A DNA stretch of 64,000 nt from Actinomycetaceae bacterium (GCA_030537735.1 JAUNVG010000002.1:62001-126000), one strand, 5' to 3'. Shown: positions 8,213-17,477, counted from the first letter of the stretch. Numbers and translations are program-made. Notes: a model not told the origin generated them from the sequence alone.

Positions 8213-9721
8213 ATGAGTGTTCCGGTTGTGGATGGGGTTTTGTTGGCGGCGTTGCGCGAGGATTTCGCGGGCTTGGATTTCTCGGTTGACGGGTTGGCGG
8301 ATTTTTTGGGCGAGGACGGGGTGCTGGCTTGGCAGCAGGATCGCCGGGTGCCGCTGCTTCGTTGTTGCGCTGTGGCTGGCGGTTCGCTCCTGTCGTTGGC
8401 GGTGCGGTTTTTCTTGTTAGGTGTTTCCCTTCCCGCGGAGTCGGTGGGGGAGTTGTTGCCGCACTGCGGGGCGCGGGGTTTGGTGGCTTTGGGTTTGGCT
8501 GAGCCGGCGGGGGATTTGCTGCGCCCGTTGGTGCATTTGGCTCCTCATGCGGCGTCGATTTCTGGGGTTGACTACCACTGGTGGGTGGCGTCTGATTTGG
8601 GTGCGCTCGCGGGGGTGCGTCCGGCGGTGGATCACGTGTTGGGTGTGGGCGGTGCGACTCGCACGTTGGCGTTGGCGACGCCTCCTGGCCGGGTGGGTTC
8701 GGCGTTGGATCTAGGCACGGGTTGCGGGGTTTTGGCTTTGTATTTGGCGACTCATTCGCGCCGGGTGGTGGCGTCGGATATTTCGGCGAGGGCGTGTGCG
8801 TTCGCTGCTTTTAACGTGGCGTTGAATGGTTTTTCGGACCGGGTTGAGGTATGTCGGGGGGATTTGTGTGCTCCGGTGGACGGGGAGTTCTTTGATTTGA
8901 TTGTGTCTAACCCGCCGTTCGTGATTACGGCGGATCGGGTGCGTGAGTCGGGGGTGTTTGAGTATCGCGATGGTGGCCGCGCGGGTGATGAGTTAACGGC
9001 TGAGGTGGTGGGTCAGGTGTGTGAGCATTTGGCGCCCGGTGGCCACGCGGTTTTGCTTGGTAATTGGGAGGTGCGTTCTGCGGGGCAGTGGATGGCTGGT
9101 CCGCAGCGTTGGTTGGAGGGCCGTGAGGTGGCGGCGTGGGTGGTGCAGCGGCGTTTGCTTTCGCCGGCCCAGTATGTGCGTTTGTGGTTGGAGGATGGTA
9201 GCGCCGGCCAGGGCACTGCGGGTTCGGAGTCGGTTGAGTTGGCGTGGTTGGAGGATTTCGCTTCCCGCGGCGTGGTTGGTATCGGTATGGGCCTGGTGGT
9301 GTTGGCGGCTCCGGGGTCGCGTGGTTTTGTTCCGGCGCGCCGTTTCGACGTGGTGGAGACTTCGTCTTCGGCTGCGGGGGAGTTTTTACAGGGGGCGGTG
9401 GATCTTTTAGCGTCGGGTTGGTCGCTTTCGCGGGCTGATAGGTTGGTGCGCGCTGCGGATGTGCGGGAGGAGCGTCATTATGTTCCGGGGCAGCCGGATC
9501 CGCAGTTGGTGTTCGCCACGCAGGGTGGTGGTTTTGGTCAGCGGGTGCAGCTTTCGTCTGACGTGGCGGGGTTTTTGGGTGCTTGCGACGGGGAGCTTTC
9601 GGTGGGTCAGATTGTGACGGCGATGGGGGTTTTGTCTGGTCGTTCTGGCGAGGACGTGTGGCGGGCTGTGCGGGAGCCGGTGGAGGTTTTATGCCGGGCG
9701 GGGATGCTTCAAATTTGTTGA
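8213..9721 (+). CDS. Class I SAM methyltransferase with NPPF motif (DUF7059-type)
   Basis: A 502-residue cytoplasmic protein. The N-terminal 140 residues resemble the DUF7059 region that precedes the catalytic domain in actinobacterial homologues. The Rossmann core follows: SAM-binding ALDLGTGCGVLALYLA, acidic VVASDISARA, and catalytic VSNPPFVIT. NPPF/NPPY is shared by enzymes that methylate exocyclic amines or glutamine (RsmC, PrmC, N6-adenine enzymes), so an rRNA, tRNA or protein amide target is plausible but not shown. The C-terminal 200 residues form an extra domain. ATG 8213 was chosen because a leaderless promoter ends 6 nt before it and the upstream codons look non-coding. It is immediately upstream of topA. 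Confidence 0.82.
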   Translation: MSVPVVDGVLLAALREDFAGLDFSVDGLADFLGEDGVLAWQQDRRVPLLRCCAVAGGSLLSLAVRFFLLGVSLPAESVGELLPHCGARGLVALGLAEPAGDLLRPLVHLAPHAASISGVDYHWWVASDLGALAGVRPAVDHVLGVGGATRTLALATPPGRVGSALDLGTGCGVLALYLATHSRRVVASDISARACAFAAFNVALNGFSDRVEVCRGDLCAPVDGEFFDLIVSNPPFVITADRVRESGVFEYRDGGRAGDELTAEVVGQVCEHLAPGGHAVLLGNWEVRSAGQWMAGPQRWLEGREVAAWVVQRRLLSPAQYVRLWLEDGSAGQGTAGSESVELAWLEDFASRGVVGIGMGLVVLAAPGSRGFVPARRFDVVETSSSAAGEFLQGAVDLLASGWSLSRADRLVRAADVREERHYVPGQPDPQLVFATQGGGFGQRVQLSSDVAGFLGACDGELSVGQIVTAMGVLSGRSGEDVWRAVREPVEVLCRAGMLQIC

Positions 9722-9805
9722 CTGGGTGGAAAATCTTGCTTTGTGTGTGGGAAGGTGTACCTTAGGCAAGGCACTTTTGTTTGTTGCTAGTAGGAAGAAG
9801 GAATC

Positions 9806-12442
9806 GTGGCTGGTTCGAAGCTTGTCATTGTGGAGTCTCCGGCGAAGGCGAAGACTATCGCTAGTTATTTGGGGTCGGATTTCACGGTGGAGGCTTCGGT
9901 TGGGCATATTCGGGATTTGCCTCAGCCTTCGGAGCTTCCGGCGGATAAGAAGAAGGGTCCGTTGGGTAAGTTCGCGGTGGATGTGGATAATGGTTTTGCT
10001 CCTTACTATGTGGTTAGTGCCGATAAGAAGAAGCGCGTAACTCAGCTTCGTAAGCTGCTGAAGGATGCTGACGAGCTTTATCTGGCAACTGATGAGGACC
10101 GTGAGGGGGAGGCGATCGCTTGGCATTTGTTGCAGGTGTTGAAGCCGAAGATCCCGGTTAAGCGCATGGTTTTCCATGAGATCACGAAGGAAGCGATTAC
10201 GCGGGCGTTGGCGCAGACTCGTGAGATTGACGTGGATTTGGTTGACGCGCAGGAAACTCGCCGGATTTTGGATCGTTTGGTGGGTTATGAGGTGTCGCCG
10301 GTGTTGTGGCGCAAGGTGGCGCCGGGTTTGTCTGCGGGCCGGGTGCAGTCGGTGGCGACGCGCTTGGTGGTGGACCGTGAGCGCGAGCGCATGGCGCATG
10401 TGAGCGCTGATTATTGGGATATTGAGGTGGATCTTTCGGGTGAGGGGTCTGCTGAGTTTTCGGCTGCGGTGGCTTCGGTTGATGGTCGCCGAGTGGCGTC
10501 GGGTCGGGATTTTTCTGATGCTGGTGAGTTGAAGAAACCTGATTTGGTGCATTTGGATGAGGCTGGGGCGTTGGCTTTGGCGGGCGCCTTGGAGGCGTTG
10601 GATGCGTCTGCGGTGCGGGTGCAGTCGGTGGAGCAGAAGCCGTATAAGCGTCGTCCGGCGGCTCCGTTTACGACGTCTACTTTGCAGCAGGAGGCGGGTC
10701 GTAAGCTGCGTTGGAATGCGCGCGACACGATGCGCACGGCGCAGTCGTTGTATGAGAATGGTTTCATCACGTACATGCGTACGGATTCGACGGCGCTTAG
10801 TGAGGAGGCGACTGCGGCGGCGCGTGCCCAGGCGCGGGAGTTGTTTGGCGCGGGGAGTGTGCCGGATCGTCCTCGGGTGTATCAGAAGAAGGCGAAGGGT
10901 GCGCAGGAGGCGCATGAGGCGATTCGTCCGGCGGGGGATTATTTCCGCACTCCGGCGCAGGTGGCAGGTGAGCTTTCGAGTGCGCAGCGAGCGTTGTATG
11001 ACTTGATTTGGAAGCGCACGGTGGCTTCGCAGATGACGGACGCGTTGGGTACTACTGACACGGTGAAGGTGGCGTTGTCGACTCCTGACCATGAGGTGGT
11101 GGCAACTGCGTCGGGTACGGTGATTTCGCATCGGGGGTTTTTAGCGGCCTATGAGGAGGGTCGTGATGCGGAGCGTTACGGTAAGGATGATGAGCGTGAG
11201 CAGCGTTTGCCGAAGCTGACTGTGGGTCAGTCTTTGGTGGTGGAGGCTGCCCGGGCGCAGGGTCATCAAACTACGCCGCCGCCGCGTTATACGGAGGCGT
11301 CTTTGGTGAAGGCGTTGGAGGAACGCGGTATTGGTCGTCCGTCTACTTATGCGGCGACGATTTCGGTGATTGTGGATCGTGGTTACGTGTGGCGTCGCGG
11401 CCAGGCGTTGGTGCCGAGCTGGTTGGCGTTTTCGGTGACGAATCTGCTGGAGGATAATCTTTCTAATCTGGTGGATTATGATTTCACGGCCACGATGGAA
11501 AGTGATTTGGACCGGATTGCCGCCGGTGAGCAGGATCGCACTGCGTGGTTGCGTTCGTTTTATTTAGGTGAGGGTGATGAGGCTCCGCAGGTTTCTACTT
11601 CTGGGCGGGGTTTGCGTGAGGAAGTTGAGTCTTTAGCTGATATTGATGCGCGCGCGGTGAATTCCATTGATATTGGTGAGGGGATGACTTTGCGGGTGGG
11701 TCGTTTTGGCCCGTATTTGGAGCGCGAGGACGGTAAGCGCGCGAATGTTCCCCAGGACGTGGCTCCGGATGAGTTGGATGTCGCGCGGGCGTTGGAGTTG
11801 TTTGAGCAGGCCGCTAATGATGGTCGTATTTTGGGTGTGAATCCGTCTTCGGGTCGTCAGATCCAGGTTTTGAATGGTCGTTTTGGCCCGTATGTGACGG
11901 AGGTGGTCGAGGGCGAGGACGACCTTCCGAAGTCGAAGCGCACCAAGCCGGCGACGGCGTCGTTATTTAAGTCGATGGATCCGGCGTCGGTGTCGTTGGA
12001 GCAGGCGTTGCAGTTGTTGAGTTTGCCGCGTGTGGTGGGTGAGGACCCGGGGTCGGGGGAGGCGATTACGACGCAGAATGGTCGTTTTGGTCCGTACCTG
12101 AAGAGGGGGTCGGATTCGCGTTCGCTGGAGTCGGAGGAGCAGATTTTTTCTTTGACTTTGGATGAGGCGCTGGCGATTTTAGCGCAGCCGAAGACTCGCG
12201 GGAGGCGGGCCGCGAAGCCGCCGTTGCGTGAGTTTGACGTGGATCCGGTTTCCGGTAAGAAGGTAACTGTTAAGGATGGTCGTTTCGGCCCGTACATTAC
12301 TGATGGGACCACGAATGTGACGGTGCCTCGCAGTGAGACGGTGGAGGGGTTGACGCAGGAGCGGGCGTTTGAGTTGTTGGCTGAAAAACGCGCGAAGGGT
12401 CCGGCGAAACGCAGGGCTCCTGCGAAGAAGAAGAAGAAGTAG
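9806..12442 (+). CDS. topA: DNA topoisomerase I
   Basis: Relaxes negative supercoils through a transient single-strand break. The 878 residues comprise a TOPRIM domain (KLVIVESPAKAKTI at residues 5-18; DEDREGEAIAWH near 100) and the type IA core with the catalytic tyrosine in GFITYMRTDST (Tyr323). Four C-terminal DNA-binding repeats each contain GRFGPY, and a basic tail ends KKKKK. This C-terminal layout is typical of Actinobacteria, which lack the zinc fingers of the E. coli enzyme. The start is GTG at 9806 after a purine-rich AGGAAGAAGGAA stretch. Codon third positions are strongly G/T-biased. Confidence 0.97.
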   Translation: MAGSKLVIVESPAKAKTIASYLGSDFTVEASVGHIRDLPQPSELPADKKKGPLGKFAVDVDNGFAPYYVVSADKKKRVTQLRKLLKDADELYLATDEDREGEAIAWHLLQVLKPKIPVKRMVFHEITKEAITRALAQTREIDVDLVDAQETRRILDRLVGYEVSPVLWRKVAPGLSAGRVQSVATRLVVDRERERMAHVSADYWDIEVDLSGEGSAEFSAAVASVDGRRVASGRDFSDAGELKKPDLVHLDEAGALALAGALEALDASAVRVQSVEQKPYKRRPAAPFTTSTLQQEAGRKLRWNARDTMRTAQSLYENGFITYMRTDSTALSEEATAAARAQARELFGAGSVPDRPRVYQKKAKGAQEAHEAIRPAGDYFRTPAQVAGELSSAQRALYDLIWKRTVASQMTDALGTTDTVKVALSTPDHEVVATASGTVISHRGFLAAYEEGRDAERYGKDDEREQRLPKLTVGQSLVVEAARAQGHQTTPPPRYTEASLVKALEERGIGRPSTYAATISVIVDRGYVWRRGQALVPSWLAFSVTNLLEDNLSNLVDYDFTATMESDLDRIAAGEQDRTAWLRSFYLGEGDEAPQVSTSGRGLREEVESLADIDARAVNSIDIGEGMTLRVGRFGPYLEREDGKRANVPQDVAPDELDVARALELFEQAANDGRILGVNPSSGRQIQVLNGRFGPYVTEVVEGEDDLPKSKRTKPATASLFKSMDPASVSLEQALQLLSLPRVVGEDPGSGEAITTQNGRFGPYLKRGSDSRSLESEEQIFSLTLDEALAILAQPKTRGRRAAKPPLREFDVDPVSGKKVTVKDGRFGPYITDGTTNVTVPRSETVEGLTQERAFELLAEKRAKGPAKRRAPAKKKKK

Positions 12443-12457
12443 TAACGGGGTTTGTTG

Positions 12458-12463
12458 TATTCT
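12458..12463 (+). promoter_or_regulatory. Leaderless -10 element before the small membrane protein gene
   Basis: TATTCT ends 6 nt before the ATG at 12470. No ribosome site is present and no clear -35 is visible. Confidence 0.5.
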
Positions 12464-12469
12464 TCTCGC

Positions 12470-12787
12470 ATGAATGATGATGCGAATAATGTTCCTGTGA
12501 CTACTTCCGGCCCGGTTTCTCCGGTGCCGTACGGTTATGCTCAGGCACCTGCGCGGGCGGTTGACCCGGCGGATTCCTTGGGTAGCTGGATGGTTGCCAC
12601 GCTGGTGTCGGCGATTCCGCTGGTGGGTTTCATTTACCTACTGGTGGTGGCTTTCGGTGGCACTGCTTCGGTGTCGCGCCGCAACTGGGCGCGGGCGTTG
12701 TTTGCTTGGCAACTGATCTTCTTCGGGTTGGTTTTGCTGCTGATGCTCACGGGTGGTTTGACGGCGTTCTTCTCGTATAACTCGTAA
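12470..12787 (+). CDS. Small two-helix membrane protein, unknown function
   Basis: The 105 residues begin with a Pro/Ala-rich cytoplasmic stretch. Two hydrophobic helices (about 43-62 and 80-100) follow, separated by a short basic loop containing SRRNWARA. That arrangement is found in many uncharacterised actinobacterial proteins between topA and downstream genes. No catalytic residues can be named. ATG 12470 is preferred to an earlier TTG because a -10 element ends 6 nt before it. A short inverted repeat (12792-12805, CACTT/AAGTG) follows the stop codon. Confidence 0.7.
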   Translation: MNDDANNVPVTTSGPVSPVPYGYAQAPARAVDPADSLGSWMVATLVSAIPLVGFIYLLVVAFGGTASVSRRNWARALFAWQLIFFGLVLLLMLTGGLTAFFSYNS

Positions 12788-12859
12788 AAACACTTGCCTA
12801 AGTGTGATCTACCGCATAGGTTGGGCGTAGTGCTTTCTTAAATCCGGAGGAGCTACGCG

Positions 12860-13960
12860 ATGGAAACTGAGTTACAAGACCTCCCGGCGGTGGATTTACC
12901 TTCCGCGGATCTTCCGCAAGCGGTGCTTGAGATTGCTCCGAACTTCACTATCCCCGACCCGATGAGTGCTCCGGCTTTGAAGTGGGGCATCATCGGCACC
13001 GGGGGTATTGCAGCGGCTTTCGCGGAGCAGGTTCCTGCCTATTCCACTGGCAACATTGTGGCGGTGGGTTCGCGCAATCTGACTAGCGCGCGCGCTTTCG
13101 CGCAGCGTTTCAGCATCGACCAGGCTTTCGGGTCCTACCAGGAGCTAGTTGCCTGCCCGGATGTGGAAGCGGTTTACGTTGCGACTCCTCACGTTTTCCA
13201 CCACGAGCATGCGTTATTGGCGGTGCGGGCCGGTAAGCCGGTGTTGGTGGAGAAGCCTTTCACTTTGAACCGGCGGGAGGCGGAGGAAGTGTTCATGGAG
13301 GCCCGCGTCCACGGCGTTTTCGCGATGGAGGCAATGTGGATGCGTTTCCTCCCTCACCAACTGGTGTTGCGTGAGACGTTGCGTCAGGGCGTGCTGGGTG
13401 ACATCGTGCATATTCAAGCCGACCACGGGCAGCTCCTTGACGGTATTGCCCGCCTGGAGGACCCGCATTTGGGTGGGGGTGCGTTACTGGATTTAGGGGT
13501 TTATCCTCTTAGTTTCATCCAGTCCCTCCTGGGTGAGCCTGGCATGGTGGATGCGGTGGGCATGGTGAACCCTAATGGGGTGGATGATTCCGATGCGGTG
13601 ACCTTAACTTACCCGGGAGCGTTGGCGGTGGCTACGTGTTCAATGCGGGCTCGTTCGGCGACGGCAGCCTCGGTGCACTGCCGGCGCGGTCGCATAGAGC
13701 TGCGCGATGACTTTTACCGCCCGTCCCGCATTAACGTGGTTTACGAGGCTGATTTCGCCGGCGACACCACTCCGGCGCAGTCGTGGAGTTGGGACGGTCA
13801 CGTGCCCGGGGGCTTGCAGTACGAAGCGGCGGAGGTGGCGCGCTGCGTGAACGCCGGTTTAAGCCAGTCAGACGTAATGCCGTGGGACGACACTCTTGGG
13901 GTGATGGAGATTATGGACACGGTGCGTTCTCAGTTGGGGTTGCGTTACCCGGGGGAGTGA
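12860..13960 (+). CDS. Gfo/Idh/MocA-family oxidoreductase
   Basis: A 366-residue NAD(P)-dependent sugar dehydrogenase-type protein. The Rossmann motif WGIIGTGGIAAAF starts at residue 42, and EKPFTLN at 131 contains the family Lys that contacts cofactor and substrate. ATPHVFHHEHA also matches the family, and the C-terminal half is the beta-sheet substrate domain. The 34 residues before the second Met (MSAPALKWG) are not typical of the family, but AGGAGC lies at good distance before ATG 12860, so the long form is annotated. ATG 12962 remains possible. The substrate is unknown, and there are no sugar-catabolic neighbours. Confidence 0.87.
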   Translation: METELQDLPAVDLPSADLPQAVLEIAPNFTIPDPMSAPALKWGIIGTGGIAAAFAEQVPAYSTGNIVAVGSRNLTSARAFAQRFSIDQAFGSYQELVACPDVEAVYVATPHVFHHEHALLAVRAGKPVLVEKPFTLNRREAEEVFMEARVHGVFAMEAMWMRFLPHQLVLRETLRQGVLGDIVHIQADHGQLLDGIARLEDPHLGGGALLDLGVYPLSFIQSLLGEPGMVDAVGMVNPNGVDDSDAVTLTYPGALAVATCSMRARSATAASVHCRRGRIELRDDFYRPSRINVVYEADFAGDTTPAQSWSWDGHVPGGLQYEAAEVARCVNAGLSQSDVMPWDDTLGVMEIMDTVRSQLGLRYPGE

Positions 13961-14002
13961 GGGCGTGTCCTGATTGTCCGCGTGGTGTGCGAAGATAGTT
14001 CT

Positions 14003-14665
14003 ATGGCTTTGCATCACCAAGTGGACGTTGACCTTCCGGGTCTCTTCATCACCTTCGAAGGTGGTGATTCTTGCGGTAAGACCACGCAGATCTCTTTGGT
14101 GGCGGCGTGGCTGGAACAGCTAGGGGTTTCGGTGGTGCGCACCCGTGAACCGGGGGGCACGCAGCTGGGCCAGCAGTTGCGTCAACTGGTAATGCATGGG
14201 CCGAGCGATGTGGATCCTCGGTGCGAGGCCTTGCTTTACGCCGCTGACCGCGCTTACCACGTGGCGACGCTGGTGCGTCCGGCGTTGGCGGCGGGGAAAG
14301 TGGTGTTACAGGACCGGTATTTTGATTCTTCGATTGCCTACCAGGGGGCGGCTCGTAGTTTAGGTACGGAGGAAATCTCGCAGTTAAACCTGTGGGCCAC
14401 CGGCGGCCTGGTTCCGGACGTGACGGTACTTTTGGATTTAGATCCGCAGGTGGCGCTTTCGCGTCACGCCGGTGATTTTGACCGTTTGGAGTCGGAGCCG
14501 TTGGACTTCCACCGCCGCGTGCGACAGCAATTTTTAGACTTAGCTGGCGCCGACCCGCAGCGTTTCAAGGTGGTGGACGCTTCCGCGCAGGTTCCAGCGG
14601 TGGAAGCTGAGATTCGTCGCCGCCTCACTCCGGTTGTGCAGGCTTTTTTGGAGGCGCAAAAGTGA
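14003..14665 (+). CDS. tmk: Thymidylate kinase
   Basis: Phosphorylates dTMP to dTDP for DNA synthesis. The 220 residues show the P-loop FEGGDSCGKTTQ (18-29), where DSC replaces the more usual EGA/EGS, and REPGGT at 48-53. The DR motif LQDRYFDSSIAYQG (102-115) and a lid region after it complete the pattern. ATG 14003 starts the conserved frame; GATAGT at 13994-13999 may be its -10. The stop codon overlaps the GTG start of holB by 3 bp (GTGA), so the two genes are translationally coupled. Confidence 0.95.
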   Translation: MALHHQVDVDLPGLFITFEGGDSCGKTTQISLVAAWLEQLGVSVVRTREPGGTQLGQQLRQLVMHGPSDVDPRCEALLYAADRAYHVATLVRPALAAGKVVLQDRYFDSSIAYQGAARSLGTEEISQLNLWATGGLVPDVTVLLDLDPQVALSRHAGDFDRLESEPLDFHRRVRQQFLDLAGADPQRFKVVDASAQVPAVEAEIRRRLTPVVQAFLEAQK

Positions 14666-15843
14666 GTGTTTGGGAAGCCGTCATAGGTCAGCCTCGCGCG
14701 GTAGATGCGATGCGCGAAGCTGCCACTCACGCTCGCCGCGGCGGCGGCGGTGGGGCGATGACGCATTCGTGGCTGGTGACGGGCCCTCCGGGGTCGGGGC
14801 GTTCGACGTTGGCACGCGCCTTCGCCGCGGCCTTGCAGTGTTCGGGTGAACCGGTCGGTTGCGGTGCGTGCGAGGGGTGCCGCACCACGCTAGCAGGCAC
14901 GCACGGTGACGTGACGGACCTGGCTACAGATAAGGTCATCATCAGCATTGACGAGGTGCGCGCGTTGGTGCAGGCGGCGCAGACCGCTCCCACCCAGGGG
15001 CAGTGGCGGGTTATCGTGGTGGAGGATGCTGACCGCATGCAGGAACGCACTTCCAACGTGTTACTTAAAGCCATTGAGGAACCACCTGAACGCACGGTGT
15101 GGTTGCTGTGTGCTCCCAGCCCCGACGACATGATTACCACGATTCGGTCGCGTTGCCGCCAGGTGCGTTTGCAGACTCCACCGGTGGGGGAGGTCGCCGC
15201 GTATTTGCAGCGTAAGTTCGCGGTGGACGAGGACGTGGCGGTGCAGGTCGCGCAGATCAGCCAGTCCCACATCGGGGTGGCGTCGCGTTTGGCGCAAAAC
15301 CAGCAAAAGCGTGAGAACCACAAGCAGATGCTGATGCAGATTATTTCGGCTTCTTCCGTCAGCGAAGCCATGTTCGCCGCCCAGGAGTTGATTGATTTTT
15401 CTCGTCGCGGCGACGAAAGCGCTGACGGTGAGTCGGGGGCGGCGGCCACTACCGCCCAGTTAGTGGACGAGGCAGTGGCGAAACTGGTGCGCCAGCTTGG
15501 CTACGAGTCTGAACGCGAGGTCCCTCGCCTCCTGAAACCTCAGGTGACGCGGGAGAGGGAGAACGCGAAGCGCCGTTTCGAACGCGCCGACCGCGACATT
15601 CTAGACATGGTCTTAGTCAATCTTCTAGGCTTTTACCGCGATGTTTTAGTGCGCCAACTGGGGGCGCAGGTGCCGATAATTAACGCAGACCTGGGTTCGG
15701 CCGTGGACTTAGCGGCGTCTCACACCACCGCGGCGATCACCCAGCGCCGCATCCGCGCAGTGGAGAAGGCACGCGAGAGAATCGCCCACGCGGTAACCCC
15801 GCTAGTGGCGGTGGAAGCCATGATGGTGGCGTTAGCTGGGTAA
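14662..15843 (+). CDS. holB: DNA polymerase III subunit delta'
   Basis: A clamp-loader AAA+ subunit of 393 residues. Walker A is GPPGSGRST (41-49). The four zinc-module cysteines are Cys60, Cys67, Cys70 and Cys73 (QCSGEPVGCGACEGC). The Walker B region VVEDADRM and the sensor/SRC motif IRSRCR are present. Unlike the E. coli subunit it keeps a P-loop, as is usual in Actinobacteria. The GTG start overlaps the tmk stop. Confidence 0.94.
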   Translation: MSVWEAVIGQPRAVDAMREAATHARRGGGGGAMTHSWLVTGPPGSGRSTLARAFAAALQCSGEPVGCGACEGCRTTLAGTHGDVTDLATDKVIISIDEVRALVQAAQTAPTQGQWRVIVVEDADRMQERTSNVLLKAIEEPPERTVWLLCAPSPDDMITTIRSRCRQVRLQTPPVGEVAAYLQRKFAVDEDVAVQVAQISQSHIGVASRLAQNQQKRENHKQMLMQIISASSVSEAMFAAQELIDFSRRGDESADGESGAAATTAQLVDEAVAKLVRQLGYESEREVPRLLKPQVTRERENAKRRFERADRDILDMVLVNLLGFYRDVLVRQLGAQVPIINADLGSAVDLAASHTTAAITQRRIRAVEKARERIAHAVTPLVAVEAMMVALAG

Positions 15844-15846
15844 GAT
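15841..15846 (+). promoter_or_regulatory. Leaderless -10 element before the TAP-like lipoprotein gene
   Basis: TAAGAT overlaps the holB stop codon and ends 7 nt before the ATG at 15854. It favours that ATG over the one at 15845, which lies inside the element. Confidence 0.5.
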
Positions 15847-15853
15847 GAACCTC

Positions 15854-17413
15854 ATGCGTCTTCGTGTGCTCGCGGTAGCTGCCGCCACGACCATAGTAAT
15901 AGCGGCCTGCCAGCCTTTTTCCTCAACTCCCCAGCCGGCTCCTCCATCGGCGACAGTGGCTCCCCAGGCGCAGCTGCAAAAGTTCTACGACCAGTCCTTG
16001 GACTGGCAGCCATGCCGCGAGGACCCGCAGGTACTCAAACACACCGAGGGGCAGTTGCGAGATAAGTCGTATCGGTGCGCCCGCATGCAGGTCCCCCTAG
16101 ATTACGCTAACCCCGAGGGTGAGACGATTACGTTACAGCTTGCTCGCTACAGCACCTCAGGCGGGGCGAAGACACCGTTACTTTTCAACCCGGGCGGCCC
16201 GGGTGGGGGAGCGGTTTCTTCCTTGAAGTACATGGCGCGCGACGTGTTTTCCCCCGAAGTCACTGGCGAGTATGACCTGGTGGCGGTGGACCCGCGCGGG
16301 GTGGGGTTGTCTTCCCCGGTGCAGTGTTTTTCGGCGGCTCAAACCGATCGTGAGCGTTCGCAAACCATGTCTACCTCGGTTGCGGAAGTACTGGCGGACG
16401 GCGCTCGCCTGGGGCAGCAGTGTGTGGAAGAAGCCGGGGAGCTAGTGAAGTTCGCTGACACCGACTCGGTGGTTAAGGATTTCGACGTGGTGCGGGCAGT
16501 GTTGGGTCAAGAAAAACTGAACTACGTCGGTTTTTCCTACGGCACTTTCATTGGGGCTCTCTACGCCGATGAGTTCCCCAGCCAGGTGGGAAGGTTCGTC
16601 CTCGACGGAGCGATGGACCCGTCCTCGTCCATTGGTGATATCGCACGCGGCCAGGCGGGCGGCTTCGAAGCCAGCGTGACGCACTGGTTGCAGACCGCGG
16701 CGGCGCAGGAATCCTCGGACTGGCCGCTGGCCTCCGATCCGGAGGCGGCCAAGCGTGAACTGCGCCAGTGGTTGGACGGGTTGGAAGAACACCCGCTACC
16801 GACCGCGTACCCGAAGCGGCCACTGACACGTTCACTGGCGTTCTCGGCGCTGCTGGCCTCAATGTATTCGCAAGCTACTTACGATTACGCTTCCGCGGGG
16901 TTGCGTCAAGCAATGAATGACGAGGACGGTTCCTTCCTCCTGCAAATAGCTGACACGTACGCTCGGCGCGCTCCCGATGGTACTTACCGCGATAACTCCT
17001 ACGACGCTTTCTTAGTGGTTAACGCTTTAGACTACGAGGCCTCCGGTAGTGAGGATGAATGGGAGCAGCAGGCACGCCAACTGTCGGCAGATTTCCCGAC
17101 CGTGGGCAGTGAGTTCGCTTTTTCTGAAGCTGGGATTCAAAGCTGGCCGGTGGAGTCGAAGAAGGTGCGACGCAACGTTACCGGGGCGGGAGCAGCCCCG
17201 ATCTTGGTGGTTGGTACTCGCCACGATCCGGCCACCCCGTACGTGTGGGCGCAGGCGTTGGCGCAGCAGTTAGAGTCAGCTACGTTACTGACGTGGGAAG
17301 GTTGGGATCACTGCGCGTACTCCTCGGCGGAGTCGGGTTCATGCGTGCGTGAGGCAATCGATGACTATTTGCTTGACGGTGATCTTCCCGAGGATGGTTT
17401 CGTCTGTCAGTAG
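15854..17413 (+). CDS. Secreted lipoprotein alpha/beta hydrolase, TAP-like (tripeptidyl aminopeptidase family)
   Basis: The 519 residues begin with a signal peptide ending in lipobox IAAC, so Cys19 is expected to be lipidated and the enzyme held on the outer face of the membrane. Hydrolase motifs are FNPGGPGGGA (oxyanion region, 111-120), the nucleophile elbow GFSYGTF (Ser228), a late acid region GTRHDPATPY, and the catalytic-histidine region WEGWDHCAY. This matches the mycobacterial and Streptomyces TAP/Slp-like proteases, which remove tripeptides or act as esterases. ATG 15854 gives the better signal peptide and fits a leaderless promoter. Confidence 0.88.
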   Translation: MRLRVLAVAAATTIVIAACQPFSSTPQPAPPSATVAPQAQLQKFYDQSLDWQPCREDPQVLKHTEGQLRDKSYRCARMQVPLDYANPEGETITLQLARYSTSGGAKTPLLFNPGGPGGGAVSSLKYMARDVFSPEVTGEYDLVAVDPRGVGLSSPVQCFSAAQTDRERSQTMSTSVAEVLADGARLGQQCVEEAGELVKFADTDSVVKDFDVVRAVLGQEKLNYVGFSYGTFIGALYADEFPSQVGRFVLDGAMDPSSSIGDIARGQAGGFEASVTHWLQTAAAQESSDWPLASDPEAAKRELRQWLDGLEEHPLPTAYPKRPLTRSLAFSALLASMYSQATYDYASAGLRQAMNDEDGSFLLQIADTYARRAPDGTYRDNSYDAFLVVNALDYEASGSEDEWEQQARQLSADFPTVGSEFAFSEAGIQSWPVESKKVRRNVTGAGAAPILVVGTRHDPATPYVWAQALAQQLESATLLTWEGWDHCAYSSAESGSCVREAIDDYLLDGDLPEDGFVCQ

Positions 17414-17426
17414 TGGGTTACTCGCT

Positions 17427-17455
17427 TTGGTGAATCTGCCTCGATTCGGTAAAGT
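17427..17455 (+). promoter_or_regulatory. tRNA-Thr promoter
   Basis: TTGGTG (17427-17432), a 17-bp spacer and TAAAGT (17450-17455). Expected initiation is near 17462, about 16 nt before the tRNA. Confidence 0.7.
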
Positions 17456-17477
17456 AGTGGCGTGCCGCGTCGGCGTC

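Noticed and set aside
9752..9763. Iron box at the palindrome AAGGT-GT-ACCTT upstream of topA.
   Set aside because: The flanking bases do not match the IdeR/DtxR consensus, and the central TTAG-CTAA core is missing. It may still be a regulatory dyad.
9689..11131. Long open frame antisense to topA (about 480 codons).
   Set aside because: Composition is almost entirely Arg, His and Leu, as expected from reading a G/T-biased gene backwards, and there is no recognisable domain or ribosome site.
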